Origin: Ligustrum vulgare
Taxonomy: Eukaryota; Streptophyta; Magnoliopsida; Lamiales; Oleaceae
Assembly: GCA_963555705.1 (NCBI GenBank)
Contig: OY743190.1
Location: 37,306,929-37,370,928 of the forward strand
Direction: 5' to 3'
Length of the DNA stretch: 64,000 bases
Both the position numbers and the translations under genes were made by a program. Under the pieces are notes generated by a model. It had not been told where the DNA came from, did not search any database, and saw only the letters and a program-made list of their open reading frames with translations. Below, one piece after another: positions 1 through 12,121 of the stretch (its first letter is position 1; each line of letters starts with the position of its first letter).

Positions 1-3000
1 ATTAGTTATCAAAGTGAAAAGTCCAGTCACAACTCCTTTCCAAATATTAAGTTCCACTATGAGCAATTCAACTTGGAAAGATTCACTTCGGCTTTTTAAA
101 ATCCAACCTATTTCATTCCAATTCTCTAGTCATGTTATATTCAGTCAATCCTCCCATAACGAAGTCAGCATGTTCGTTACAATCCGGCCGGTGACTTATC
201 TAAGATGGTTCATTTCAGTTCGGTGATGTACTACAATTCGGCCTTCACTTCAGCAATAGTTCATTTCGATTGTGCGGTTCGGCAATACAATTCGATTCAC
301 TTCGTCTGGCCATATTCAACTTGAAAGACATACAACTCATTTATCTAAGTTCAATTTTATTCAATTCGGTCCATTTCAAGCTAATTTAGACGATTACAAT
401 TCAAATTGGAAAGATTCAGTTCATCTACTGGGAAATTCCATCCAATTGGTTCCAGTTCTTCGATTATTTTATGCAGTCAATTCGGCTAGTCCAGAGTCTC
501 GCAATTGGGCTAGCCCATAACTTGGCCATCTCTTTCATTTCAGTTTGGTCTGCTCGTAAATGTAGGTAGCTCACTTCGTTTGGGAATGTTCAGATCGACG
601 AAAATGTTCACTCACTCGACAAGGTTTGATTTTACTTTGGCCTGCGCAAAATCAGCCCCTATGAAAGCTTATGGGAAGTCGAACTCATTCATCTCAGCTT
701 GCCCGTGTGTGTTCAATTCAGCTATGAACCCACTCACTCTTTAATATTCAGCTCGGATTGGAATGTTATTATAATTATATACAATTCTTGCAAGCTGTGA
801 TGGAAGTTATATTCTTCAGAGCACAAATAGTCACAAGAGAACCAATAATGTGAGCCCGTTCATCCCTACTAATTCAAATTGATCAGCCCATCTTCTCTTC
901 AGTTTAGCATACATAGCAGCTTTCCAGCTCGTTTAAATTTGTCTGGTCAAACGCTATGTAAACTGGGGCAAGCAGTATCATCAAGTGCATTCCGGTTGTT
1001 TGATTCAATTTACCCAATTGGTTCATTATTTCAGCTCTTCACATCTAGCTCGATTAATGCCAACTTATGGAATGACTATGCGTATATCCAACACCCGAAT
1101 TATTGCGGTTTCTTCATCTAGTCGGTGAATGCATGACCATCTCAGCTCAATCCTAGTTTTCTCAAGTTCAATTCGGCTAGGTTGAGTTCATTCTACCTTG
1201 GGATCTCACTTTGGTCTTCCAAATTAATCGACCAACCTCAAGTGCAACTCGACCTATTACAGATCTATCATGGAAGCTCAGATTCAGCCCGTTCTCAGTC
1301 CGGTTTCCATTTTGTTTGATCATTTCAGCCATCTTCAGATTGCCCAAATATTCACGTCGGTCAATGCTGATGATGTTTCCCAGTTCGGTGGGTTCCAATT
1401 TAGTTCGTGCGTTCCAGTTTGGTCTTGCATTACAGTTTGGCCGTAAATTTCGGCCATGTAGTTCACTTTGGTTCTTTGATTTTTGGAAGGCTGGAAGCTT
1501 GTCCAGCCCATTCATATTTAAGTTCAATTTATTATGAGTTCAACTTAGAAAAGGGAGGCGCTTTTGAGTTCAGTCTAGCTCGTTTAACTCCAGTTTGACA
1601 ACGATTTTTTGCCTGGCCATGTTCAATTAAGCGATGTTAATTCTGCCTCCATTTTTTTAAAGTCCACTTCGTTCTGTTCACATAGTGATGTGTTCCGGAC
1701 CTTCAACAATCAGAGTCATAGCAGGCTTGACGAAAAAAGTTAAATATTCAAGCCAAATAAAAGTGCAATCCAGTCAACCATGTCGAAATTAGATGCATAA
1801 TATGTGTTTTTCGAGTAGAAATGGGCCACTAAGCAAAACTCATGGGCCAAAGCCCTTGAGCCGATTGATTTTATGGCCAAATTCCATCATTTGAGGCTTC
1901 AAAACAGCAAGTCAATTATGCAGACGGAAATTAGGGTTTTTGAGTATTTTTAGGTTAAATTTTGTTTTTAATTATTTGTTTGCCTATTTTAGAATTTTAG
2001 TCTAATTATAATTCTATTTTGAGTCAATTAGCGGCTAGGTTATTTTACTTATTTATATGCTTTTCCATTCATTGTAAAAACAGACTTGAGACTTCGATTT
2101 TGATATAAACAGTTTTTATTGAGGATTCAATAAAAGTTATAGGTGGATTCCTATGTTTTTCGAACTTATCAAGAATATTTCTTGTGGCGTTCAAATATCG
2201 AACTTATCAAATATTTGCTAGAATATTTGTGGCGTTCAAAACCAGAGACTTATCAAGGAGATTGGGAAAATCCTTGTGGCGTTTTGAAAGTCGTCGTTCT
2301 TTATTCCGCATCGTCGAGCCATCGCGTCGTGAATATCGGGTCATGATTCATCCGTCCAACTACAACCTGAGTTCGGAACTTTCAGGCGTTTCTTCCGCGC
2401 TGCGAACCTCATCACATAGGCTACTGTTTTTAAGGTTGTCCAACTCGGCTTGAACACCATTTCAGTTCTTAACTTAGCCCATGTTATTTTCAACCAAGAA
2501 CCGCAACTAGGGGTCTTCACAGTTCAGCTATGCAACCCAGTTCTTCTTGGGCAAATTATGCTCTTGTATCGGTTCATTTATTTCAGTTTGGCCTTCACTT
2601 GAACCATATTTTTATTTCGGTGGTGCAGTTCAAACATGCAACCTTCTAGTTCGACTTAACCCCCAACAATATCAAGCATTCAAGCCAAAAGATAAAAGTT
2701 TATCTTCTTATTTCTGAAGCAAGTGACTGGGTTCCTTGGATTTTCTTACACTATTTGAAGTTTCTAGCAAACAATCCCCAGCCTAGCAAAGAAGAGAGAA
2801 TAAGATTTCCAGGGGCAACATAAATTTATCTTCTCAACCCAAGTCGAAATTCAGTTCATTCATTGCGAGGTCTGATCAATTAAGTTCGAAAATAAAAGCT
2901 CCAGCCTGGCCATGAAGCTTGCTTCGTTAGGCCAAACTCAGTTCGGTGACAACATTCAGCTCCAATTCGGCCATCGTGGAGATTGTATTACTTACAAAAT

Positions 3001-4250
3001 ATCGTGTTCTGAAACCAACACCATTTGTGAGATCGTTAAGGAAAAAGGAGTAATATTTAGATTGAGATTATATGCAAAAGAGCGCCACCTTTTAGTTCGG
3101 TTGTGGAGAAATTTTCAGCTCAGTCATTGAAGATTTTTAGCTCGTCCAATCAGCTCATCCTTCACATAATCAACTCGTTAATATCAACCCGGTTCACCTA
3201 AAGGAGTGCAAATTAGTGAAGTTGATGACTCTTCATTCCTGTGAAGAAGTGCATAAATTACATAACAGATATGCACGATCTATTGGCTTAAATACAGAGA
3301 AAGGTAGAACCAAAAATGGAATTGATAGGAAGCAATATGATCTGGTCATGATTAGTTCGTCTAAACGCCCCCAGCAAAGGCCAAGTTAATTTGGCACTGT
3401 TAGGTTGCCAGATCCAGTTCGTCTAGGCAGCCATAAAGCTCAGTTAAGCCCTGCGACTCAACTGGGAACCATGCAGCTCAAAAAGGGTGCCGCCCAGTTC
3501 GGGACAGGTAGTCCCAAGTTCGGAAATTCAGTCCTAAGTTCTGTAAATGCAGTCCTCAGTTCAGTATTCAGTCCCAGCCCGTCCATGGTAATCCAAGTTC
3601 ACTTTATCTGGTCATATTTACTTCGGAAAAACATTCACTTCTGTGGAATGATCAGCTTGTTTCAGCCATGATTTCCTGCCTCCATTTTATCAGTCCCAGT
3701 TTGATAGTTCAGCTCAACAAAATAGATGACAACCTATATAATGACAAAATAGATGTCGACCTATCTCTTCTCAAGTTCGGACGCAGCGGCTCCAACTCAA
3801 TTTCAATCATAGCATTCAACTCGTTTACGAAAGAACAAGTCCAGCTCAACCTAAGCATTATATCAGTTGGCCCCAATTTCTCAATGACGTTGGATTTCTT
3901 CAGATCTATCGTTGAAGCTCATATTCATTTAAATCATCCCTCCAATAAAAAAAGAGCAGCGTCGTTGAGTTCATTTGTGGAGGAATGTTCAGTTCGATCA
4001 TGAAAAATTTTTGGCTCGTTCAAATCAATTTAGTCCAATTTTCTGGAGCTCAACTCAATTCATTTCGTTTCGAGTTCAGCTCGGAAAAGAACACTACCTT
4101 TCAGTTCAGTTATGGAGGATTTTCAGTTCAACCAAGTCACTCCCCCAATTAGGACCTCTATATCTCTTGGAGAAAAATGGTGGCTGCCCTTCCCAAAGGT
4201 CCTACTGAAGGGTTTGCCTCAGGAAAATGCAAGGAGTGCGCAAATTATAT
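1..4250. repeat. Degenerate non-coding region with recurrent TTCAGTTCGG-like words
   Basis: The whole stretch reads as a decayed tandem or retroelement-derived sequence. Words of the type TTCA(A/G)(C/T)TCGG, GTTCAGTTCGG and AGCTCGGTC recur every 10-40 bases with many substitutions, interrupted by an LTR-like segment near 1,830-2,530. Several 60-116 codon frames are open on both strands at once (for example near 1,177-1,537), which is expected from this composition. None resembles a known protein, so no gene is called. It may be the internal spacer of a Tat- or Ogre-type gypsy element, but no PBS or polypurine tract could be fixed. Confidence 0.45.
1830..2530 (+). repeat. LTR-like segment with repeated CTTGTGGCGTT motif
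   Basis: This AT-rich segment contains a possible TATA (TTATTTATATGC near 2,049) followed by a leader in which a unit ending in TTGTGGCGTT recurs three times between about 2,160 and 2,285. That layout is typical of plant gypsy LTR and R-U5 regions. No TG/CA termini or target duplication could be identified, so the boundaries are approximate. Confidence 0.3.
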
Positions 4251-4640
4251 TTTTAAAGCTGCTATTGTAATTAAAAGCCGTGTGCTGTCAAACCTTGAAG
4301 TACCACTAGTTTATTTGAAGAGCTTATCGAAGAGTCAAGAGTGAGAAGGCTTGCTTAGAATATATGACTCTAGAAATAACAAACGAGATTGAGAGTGTAG
4401 TACACTTTTGGAGGTTGAAATGTCAAAAGAAGAAACTGAAAGTTGTATTAATTTAAAATTGTATTATCGTGGCCTCCCACATGGATTTGGAAATGAACAA
4501 GATTCAGTTCAACATCTTGCATTGGTATCAAGACCAAGACTATTAAAGAACATTCTCGTTGGAACTACCACTTCGAATATCTGTAGTGATGAGATCAAAT
4601 TGTAAACAACTCTCAATGGGTGAAATTATTTCTCTACACA

Positions 4641-4870
4641 AGATCGTTCAGATCCTCAGGTCCGTCATAACGGAGTTTACGAACTCCTTAGGATCACAAG
4701 ATCATTCAGATCATCAGGTCCGTCATAACGGAGTTTACGAACTCTTTAACATGCCAGATCATGCATCCAACAAGGTCCATCATGAAGGAATTTATGAATT
4801 CCTTAGGATCTAAGATAATGTATCCAAAAAGATCTGCCATAACGAAATTTACGAATTTCTAAGGACCTTG
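4641..4870. repeat. 58-bp tandem repeat, about four copies
   Basis: Units start at about 4,641, 4,699, 4,756 and 4,813, giving a 57-58 bp period. Each unit has the form AGATCATTCAGATC, then GGTCCGTCATAACGGAGTTT, then an imperfect palindrome (ACGAACTCC or GAATTCC). The first two units are nearly identical and the last two are more diverged. It is non-coding. Confidence 0.8.
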
Positions 4871-5204
4871 AGATCATGAAAACCACTAGGTCATCTAGTA
4901 ACAAGTTGACATATGACGTCATCATCATCACCAATTATGATCCACGTGATCTTTATCCAAACAAAGGAGAGGTACAATGATAGAAGCAGACCAGGAACAA
5001 ATTCCAGGCCAGCTCCTATGGGCAATAATTGTTGATGCGTGGTCTTACGTGGAACATGGGTGATGACGTATGGTCTTATATATGATACATATGATGAAGC
5101 ATGACCTAAATATGACGTATGACCTGACATGTTCAGTTAGGAGAGCTCAGACGTAACTGAAAATGTGGACCTAATTCAAAGAAGAACAGGTCATGCACGA
5201 TATG
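4871..5204. other. Non-coding spacer between two tandem arrays
   Basis: No gene is recognisable. Short words such as ATGACGTATG and GACCTAC, resembling parts of the following array, recur here, so it may be a diverged edge of that array. Confidence 0.4.
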
Positions 5205-5640
5205 ACCTACCTAGATCAGTCAGGTCGGATAATTTTGGTCCATAAAGGATTTGTAAAAACTTTTTAAATCCATGACCTAACTGGATCATTCAGGTCGGAT
5301 AATTGGTCCATAAAGGACTTGTAAAAAATTTTAAATCCATGACCTACCTGAATTAGTTAGGTTGGATAATTTTGGTCCATAAAGGACTTGTAAAAATTTT
5401 TAAATCCATGACCTACCTGAATTAGTCATGTCGGATAATTTTGGTCCATAAAGGACTTGTAAAATTTTTTAAATCCTTGACCTACCTGGATCAGTCAGGT
5501 CGGATAATTGGTCCATAAAGGACTTGTAAAAATTTTTAAATCCATGACCTACCTGAATCAGTCAGGTCGGATAATTTTGGTCCATAAAGGACTTGTAAAA
5601 ATTTTTAAATCCATGACCTACCTGAATCAGTCATATATGA
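5205..5640. repeat. 67-70 bp tandem repeat, about six copies
   Basis: The word GGATAATT recurs at about 5,227, 5,297, 5,364, 5,433, 5,502 and 5,569. Each unit contains CATGACCTACCTGAAT, CAGTCAGGTCGGATAATT and GGTCCATAAAGGACTTGTAA. ACCTACCTGA and TCAGGTCGG form a near-inverted pair, so each unit could form a small hairpin. Copies differ by small indels (TTTTGG versus TTGG) and a few substitutions. Confidence 0.85.
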
Positions 5641-7642
5641 TACGTATGGTCTTATAAATGATACATAAAATAATAACAACACGTTTGATACAAAATACTT
5701 TCCTTTACCACCGTTACAGCCATAGAATAAATTCTCATAATATTCCAGCAACAAATATAACCTCAACTGCTCATTACTATCTAGTCCTTATAAATTCATC
5801 ACCAAAATCATGAATAAATTCATCTTATCTTATACCTTAGAACGAAGTTTCCTACATAAATCATATTTTACAATAATCCAACAAATGATCAAGATAATAT
5901 TAATTAACTTAAGAACTCAAATATATCATCATACTATTTTTCAATAGAACAAACATAACATTCATTAACTGGCTATTCACCATATCTTATAATAATCATG
6001 TAACTTGCCACTTATCATCATATCAATATACCACTGGGTTTCATATACTATTATCTCAATTTCTATAAATCTTGAATTCTACAATTTCGTACTCTTTTTT
6101 TTTTGTAAAACAACACATTACCCCACAATAAGTAATACATCATAAACAATTTTATGATCAAATAAATCACTTTTGCAATACTTGTACAAATTTAGGACCT
6201 AATAAAATTTCTTTCATCAATTTCACCCAAACAATTTTTTGTAAAGATATTCTAAAATCATATATAAGCTTAAAAGGAATGCTTAATATATATCAGTCAA
6301 ACCTTCTAGTTACGAGGAAAATCCTATTAAAATTTCTTAATATTGTACCTTCATTTCTCTATAGTGTATGGTACATGTGTAGTAATCAAGTTCACTTAAT
6401 AGTAATTGAGACATTTGAATACAAACTCAATGTTGTCCTTCATCATACCCAGCATCACTTAATACTTTATCACACATATGTATATGAGTGGACTACGTAG
6501 TTTATTCTTAAATCTCTTTCTTTAATTTGAATTATTAATTAAGAACAAACAATATGTTCTCCAAAAAAATAGTTTGGTACTCTCATAGCATGATTTATTT
6601 ACACACCAATATTGTATTTGGTAGCATTAGACAAGCTCGCTCAATAACCTTGAACTAAGTACAATAAAAGCAAAAGTTCAGGATTAAAATTAGTTAATAG
6701 TATCCATGAGGTAATCACTGGTAATTGGGCATGGAAACCTTAAATTCAATGGCTAAAGTGTATAAAATTTATCAATTTGTTGAACCATAGAAATCGTTTA
6801 ATTCCATCACAATAAATAAACATTCTCATTTCACCCAACCTTTTATTATCTTTCTTTTTTATGCTGATATCTGTTATTCCCAAAGTAGGCAACATAATAT
6901 GATTTTAAATCTTAACTACCTCCTATTAATTATGTCCCAACAATTATCTATGCTAATATACTCTTATTTCCATTGTTACCATCTACATCTTCAATTCACA
7001 TGTCACCAACAATCTTATATCTGTTATATATATCTTCTCCTGAAAAATATATTATTTGGAATACCTAACTTATTTTTCATGACTAAGATCCATCATTCTA
7101 CTTACGTTCTAATCATTCAACTATGTTTTTCTTTCAAAACAATAGATTCCATTCTCTATGTTTGCATTCCTATTTTAAAAAAATAAAAAAATGTGATGCA
7201 TATGAATCTTCAACTCTCTTTATAATTCTCAACGTATAAATTTTATTGACAACTTCTAGTGCTATTGTAGCTGTCATGAGGCATGTGAATATCTTGTTTA
7301 GTAGTTATTAAAAGTTAGATTTTAATCAAAGTCAACGTTTATTTATAATCACATATTTTATGAACTTTTATTAAAAACTACTACAAACTTGATTTTAATC
7401 TACCAAACTGGGGGTAATAATGTTGGTGAGTGGATTAAGCATCTGTTTAATTGGTAAAGCGTGTTTATATATTTTGTTTATAAATAGTTATGTGACATCT
7501 CATTAAACAAATTTTTTTAAGTTTACTATTTTGATCTGTCAAAGATACCAACACATTATTTTTGACTTTAAGAAAATGGACCAATAAAATGATGACACAT
7601 TGTTATATATAAAAAAAAATTATAAATAACACTTTGCCAAAT
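5641..7642. other. AT-rich intergenic DNA, no recognisable gene
   Basis: The open frames here are short, low-complexity and without domain signatures. A stretch near 7,405 (CCAAACTGGGGGTAATAATG) resembles the left flank and terminus of the element that follows and may be the edge of a related insertion. Nothing else could be supported. Confidence 0.5.
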
Positions 7643-7663
7643 GGGGGGGGGGGGGGGGGGGGG
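7643..7663 (+). repeat. Poly-G tract, 21 bases
   Basis: An uninterrupted run of 21 G immediately left of the TIR element. The corresponding right flank has only five G. Expansion of a G-rich target duplication, or an assembly artefact, are both possible. Confidence 0.9.
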
Positions 7664-8291
7664 ACAATAATGCTAGTTTTACAATTCTTCTTGACAAGGT
7701 GAATGACAATACCGTTTTCTCGCGATAATTTGGAACCAAAAAATTAAATTCATGGGCCCGTAAGTTTCCTTTCAGAATTCAGTGTGATTTCTCTTTCCCT
7801 GCCATTTTCCCTTTTCCTCAAAAAGTGTACGACCCAACCCTCGAACATTACTTCGCTGTCCCCGCCACACACAACTGAAGCTAGTCAGGGAGCCGGAGTT
7901 AGTCACATCTTTGGCACTGGAGAAGAGGAGACAGACACATCCTTGGGCTTTCACAGATCTTTCCGTGTGGTTCCCCTCAACAATTTCTGACCAACCCCTT
8001 CCCACCGTACCGAAAATCGGTAATATCTTGGTAAGTTCATCAATTTTTCCATCAAGCTCAGACGAATATGCTAGGTTTACACATTATGTCCAACCGAAGC
8101 TTGGAAACTATACACATTTATGCTTTACACATAGATGCTTAAATCACTTATTGCTGGTTTACACATTCAATCGGATTATGCTAAGTTGACACATTTATGC
8201 TCCACGATTTTTTTTCTGGTGAAATCAGATTCAGATTGTGTGTGGATGAAAATATCTTTTGATTGCTCTAAAACTTGAGGATGTTTATCAG

Positions 8292-8632
8292 GAAATGAAT
8301 ATCCAATTGTTGATGTAAATGCCTTAGTTGCGACTGATGGTAGTTTGGAAGTGGAAGAGATAACGTCGGATAATTTGGTTGGAGTGAACGAAGAGCTTAT
8401 AGATGAGGGTAGTTGGATTGCGCCGGAGGTTGGGATGAAATTTTCATCATATGATGAGGCGTTCCCATTTTACATGCAATACGCTTACAAAGTTGGGTTC
8501 CCAGTACGGAAAAGAAATTTCAAAAAAAAAAACCCATATGGTGTTATAACAAATGCTACATTTTCTTATAGCCAAGAAGGTAAGAGAGTTAGTTCTACAA
8601 GTAACTCCTTGAATCCCCATCCCACAATTCGA
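8292..8632 (+). pseudogene. FAR1-RELATED SEQUENCE (FRS) N-terminal fragment
   Basis: The frame encodes the start of the FAR1 DNA-binding region: an acidic lead, then WIAPEVGMKFSSYDEAFPFY, YAYKVGFPVRKR and SNSLNPHPTIRK. FRS proteins derive from MULE transposases and act in the nucleus as transcription factors. The zinc-ligand Cys normally found in the F-x-C-x-x-E-G segment is Tyr here (FSYSQEG). The frame breaks off just after TIRK, where antisense GRF sequence begins. An upstream donor (GTAAGT at 8,031) and acceptor (TTATCAG ending at 8,291) suggest the original 5'-UTR intron was carried along. No ATG starts the visible frame, and the rest of the family's ~650-850 residues is absent. It is not expected to be functional. 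Confidence 0.6.
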
Positions 8633-8820
8633 AAAAAAAGACAGTTCTGTTGGTTGCAGGAATAGAATAGCCTTCCACGATTTTTCGTCGTCCTCTCAGC
8701 CTCGAACAATCGCACGATCCCTTGTCCGCACCATGGACAAAACCTCTTCGTCGGGAAATCATTCAACCAGTGCCCCGTTTGTCTGCAGCTATGGCATATT
8801 CCATAGTTCTTGCCTCTCAT
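8632..8820 (-). pseudogene. Zinc-knuckle plus GRF-type zinc-finger fragment
   Basis: From an ATG at 8,820 the minus strand encodes a CCHC-like knuckle (CHSCRQTGHW, with the final Cys replaced by Phe), then a GRF-type finger: CPWCGQG, then TTKNRGRLFYSC and CNQQNCLFF. GRF fingers bind nucleic acid in plant nuclear proteins. The recognisable domain stops around 8,632, where it meets the FRS fragment in opposite orientation, leaving a chimeric head-on junction. It is a fragment only, and the parent gene is not identifiable here. Confidence 0.5.
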
Positions 8821-8840
8821 TGTGAGTTCTTGACAATTTT

Positions 8841-9088
8841 AATGAAGCACGATCAATTTCAATCAGAGAAACTTATTAGAGGCTAACAAATTACAGATTC
8901 TTCCAACTCCACAACCAATTTCCCAAATGACAAGCTAATTTCCAATTATCTGAATGAAATTTCTAATGAAGCATGATCAATATCAATTAGAGAAACTAAT
9001 TCAAAGGTTCATAATTTCTGGATTCTTCCAACTCCATAACCAATTTCCTAGACATCAGACTAATTTCCAATTATCACAATTCACGAAC
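8841..9088. repeat. 124-bp direct duplication
   Basis: Two copies begin AATGAAGCACGATCAA (8,841) and AATGAAGCATGATCAA (8,965). They run in parallel through GATTCTTCCAACTCCA and CTAATTTCCAATTATC with scattered substitutions. The duplication lies inside the TIR element and is non-coding. Confidence 0.75.
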
Positions 9089-10121
9089 TTACATCTTCAT
9101 TATAAAATCAGATATGTGATGGTTTATGCAGATTAACGGACTTCTTATTACTTTTAAAGCTGAAATTTTTTCATCAAGAAAATTGCATCAAGTCATTTAA
9201 ATTAACATTATACTTCCAAAACACCTACTAAAATATGCCAAAATCAAAAGATCAAAATTGAATCTAATCTAGTAAGCATGTACAACAAAATCCCACAATT
9301 ATATCTATTCATATTGATGATATCAAGCCCAAAACTGAATCTAAGCTAATATATGCTGATAAAACGATGCATAAAGAAATTCACAAATCACTGCCCTAGC
9401 CATAATCAATGATCCACAATAACAAACCACACTCAACTCCCAGCCATTAGCCCAATGCAAACCACAATCCATATATATGAAAACCAAAATAATGAATAAC
9501 GCGAAATATGCTCCGGAATAGAAAGAGAATGCCGAACAATTAAGTGTAATTTTCCATTTCTGATTAAACGAAAAAACTGAAAAAATACATAACAATAAAG
9601 AGAAATATATCAATTTCCAAAAACACGAACGCACAAAAATAATTGTGCAACAGCATTATTGTTCAATTTATTTCGGTCCAACCCTAATCGGAATTTGAAC
9701 TTCTCATTTCTACATCAAAAAATTATGAGTATGCTTGATGGGTGTTTAGATACCAGATGCTCACCTTTGTCCTTCGCTGTAACGACATCACAGTTTTCGG
9801 CTTTGTTCGAAAAATGCACACGAGTTACTCTATCGTCGTTACCTCCGAACATATTTAGTGGAATGGCAGAGTGGTTGAACTCTAAAAAAATAAAAAAACC
9901 CATCTCACGTTCTGTCCATTTTTGGGAGCTTCAATTTCGTTGAGTATGAGAAGAGGGAGGCAGCAGCGTTTGAATTTTTTGGATTTGGTAGCAGTGTTTG
10001 AATTATTTGAACAGACTGGAGATAATGGAGCAAACCGGGCATTATGTTTGGGATTCTTTAGAACTCAGCAGTATTGTCAATTTGTGGTTAAATGAAGGGC
10101 ATTTCGGACATTTTGTCCAAA
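9089..10121. other. Non-coding right part of the TIR element
   Basis: No domain is recognisable on either strand. Frames near 9,341-9,634 (minus) and 9,659-9,943 (plus) are open but show no family signature. The last 43 bases before 10,164 form the right inverted repeat. Confidence 0.4.
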
Positions 10122-10548
10122 TTGTAAGCGTTGTCAACAATTATTGTACAACTAGCATTATTGGGGGATGGGAAGGTGTGAAAGGAAGTGTCAATCTCCT
10201 TAACAACCAATAAGAACACAAACTTCGCAATTGCGGCTCAACAACCCTTCCAATTCAAACTAAAACATCTAGAAGGAAAAATTCTTTAAAGTTAAATAAC
10301 ATCACGTTTGTTTAGTCTTCTTTTTATTTCCTAACTATTAAGGTTTCTTTCTCCCCAGAAACTGTTGGAAAGCTGCTCCACAACTGGCACAACAGCAACT
10401 TGAATAAAAATAATAATAATATTATGCAATCGTTTACTTTTCTCTCTTTTTCTATTCATGTATGTGGCATTGCACCTAAGTTTAACCACTTCATTATAAT
10501 TTCATCTAGAAACCAATAATAGCATGCATTTCATCTGCCAGAAGAATC

Positions 10549-10559
10549 TATATATATAT
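10549..10559 (+). promoter_or_regulatory. TATA-like element upstream of the UGT gene
   Basis: An alternating TATATATATATA run lies about 35-40 bases upstream of the chosen ATG at 10,591. If used, it would give a 5' UTR of only about ten bases, so a different transcription start is also possible. Confidence 0.4.
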
Positions 10560-11789
10560 CTCAAAGTCGTGAGACGAGGTGGATAGTAGCATGAAGTTGA
10601 TGAAGAACAAGGTGGTCCTAATTCCATTTCCAGCACAGGGACATGTCACTCCCATGCTTGAACTAGCTTCGATCCTCCCGAGCTTCGGTCTCAAGCCGGT
10701 GGTGATTGTACATGAATTTATTCACGATCGTATTTCCTCTCAAATCAATGCGAGAGATGGGATTTCGTTCCTGTCAATTTCGGATAGTTTTCCGATAGAA
10801 ACGCCTCGGGATTTCTTTACCATTGAAAAGGCCATGGAGGAGTATTTGCCATCGCGTTTGGATGACATTGTTAGGGAGCTGAACGAGGACGAAGGAGATG
10901 GTGGAATTTTGTGTTTTATTGTTGATTTATTGGCATCTTGGGCTTTTAATATTGCTAATAAGTATGGAGTACAAGTTGCAGGATTTTGGCCAGCCATGCA
11001 GACTACTTATCGATTGATTGCTTCAATTCCTACAATGCTCCGGTCTGGCATCATTTCTGAAAACGGTTAGCTCTTCGCTATTTAAGCTTGTTGATTTTTA
11101 TTTTATTTTTCTTCTTCTCATATTTAGAGTATCTCTAATGGTTTGTGCATATTTTAATTTATGTAGCAGTTAAATAGATAAATATCTCACTCATGTTGAT
11201 AAAATAAATAATGAAACTTAAAGCTTATCTCCAATAAATTTTATCTACAATTTTTTATGTATATATGTATCTTCAAATTTACACCATTTCAAATAACAAA
11301 CTTGCTTAAATAAATTGAAAAATTAATATTTCCCTAATCACTTTATCTAGTACGTTATTTATACTTGAATATAACATCAGATAATATCCTTTTCACGTCG
11401 GCATCACATAGGCATGAAAACTAACCATTTAAGATGAGATTTTTAAATAATTATTTGTTTTTTTTTATGTGGCAATAATTTTTTTTCACAATTCATAAAT
11501 CAGTAGAGATGATTTTAGCCCCTGTTTGATAGATGTTGATTAAATGTAGGAAAAATTTTGGTTTAGTTTATAAAATGAAAAAAATAATTTTTTTTCTAAG
11601 AAAGAACAATTTTTTTTTCTTAATGTGGAAATATAGGATATACTTAGCCCATGTTTGGTTTAGCTATAAAATTGAATATTTAAAATCTAAGTCAAAATTA
11701 ATAAATAAATATTAACCATATATTTTATCAAATCTACAAATTTAAACTATATATTTCATCAACTTCTATCAAGATCTATTAAAAATATA

Positions 11790-11989
11790 CTCTCTCGTCC
11801 CACAAAGATAGACTCGTTTTTCTTTTTTATTTGTCTCAAATTATAAGTCACCTTCTTTGTTGAAAGTATATTATTGTCTTAATTTCTTAATATGTCCCTA
11901 TATAATATGCATTATTATCAACGAATATGAATTATTAATTATTCAATGTAGGGTGTATTAGGTAAAATATAAGTAAATTTATAATTTCA

Positions 11990-12063
<74 letters not shown>

Positions 12064-12121
12064 TATGTTTTCTTAATTTGTGTGAAAATAAAAACGAGTC
12101 TCTCTTTATGGACAAATGAAG
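11790..12121. mobile_element. Stowaway-like MITE (Tc1/mariner)
   Basis: The left end CTCTCTCGTCCCACAAAGAT, followed by AGACTCGTTTTT, is matched on the minus strand of the right end by CTTCATTTGTCCATAAAGAG, followed by AGACTCGTTTTT. The element is flanked by TA on both sides (11,788-11,789 and 12,122-12,123), as expected for Stowaway elements. Length is about 332 bp and it has no coding capacity. It lies inside the UGT intron and includes the TA array. Confidence 0.75.
12003..12059. repeat. (TA)n microsatellite
   Basis: About 55 bases of alternating TA after a short CA run, within the MITE in the UGT intron. Confidence 0.95.

Larger units (their letters stand above)
7665..10164. mobile_element. 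2.5-kb TIR transposon carrying host gene fragments (Pack-type)
   Basis: The left end begins CAATAATGCTAGTT and the right end, read on the minus strand, begins with the same 14 bases. Similarity continues imperfectly for about 35-40 bases (TACAAT and TTGACAA on both sides). GGGGA flanks both ends (7,660-7,664 and 10,165-10,169), a candidate 5-bp target duplication, although the left copy sits in a long G tract. Inside are a FAR1-related fragment on the plus strand and a GRF-zinc-finger fragment on the minus strand, joined near 8,632. No transposase is recognisable, so it is non-autonomous. Superfamily is unresolved: Mutator-like elements often capture genes, but the TSD length does not fit them. 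Capture is inferred; the inverted termini are directly visible. Confidence 0.6.

Noticed and set aside
1177..1537. Long overlapping frames on both strands
   Set aside because: Both strands are open because of the TTCAGTTCGG-type composition; no domain, and no conserved start context.
5205..5640. Centromeric satellite
   Set aside because: Only about six copies and a unit far shorter than typical plant centromeric satellites.
8566..8665. Overlapping sense and antisense genes
   Set aside because: FRS similarity ends and GRF similarity begins at about 8,632; the overlap is only shadow frame.
9659..9943. 94-codon frame in the TIR element
   Set aside because: No family signature on either strand; retained only as part of the element.
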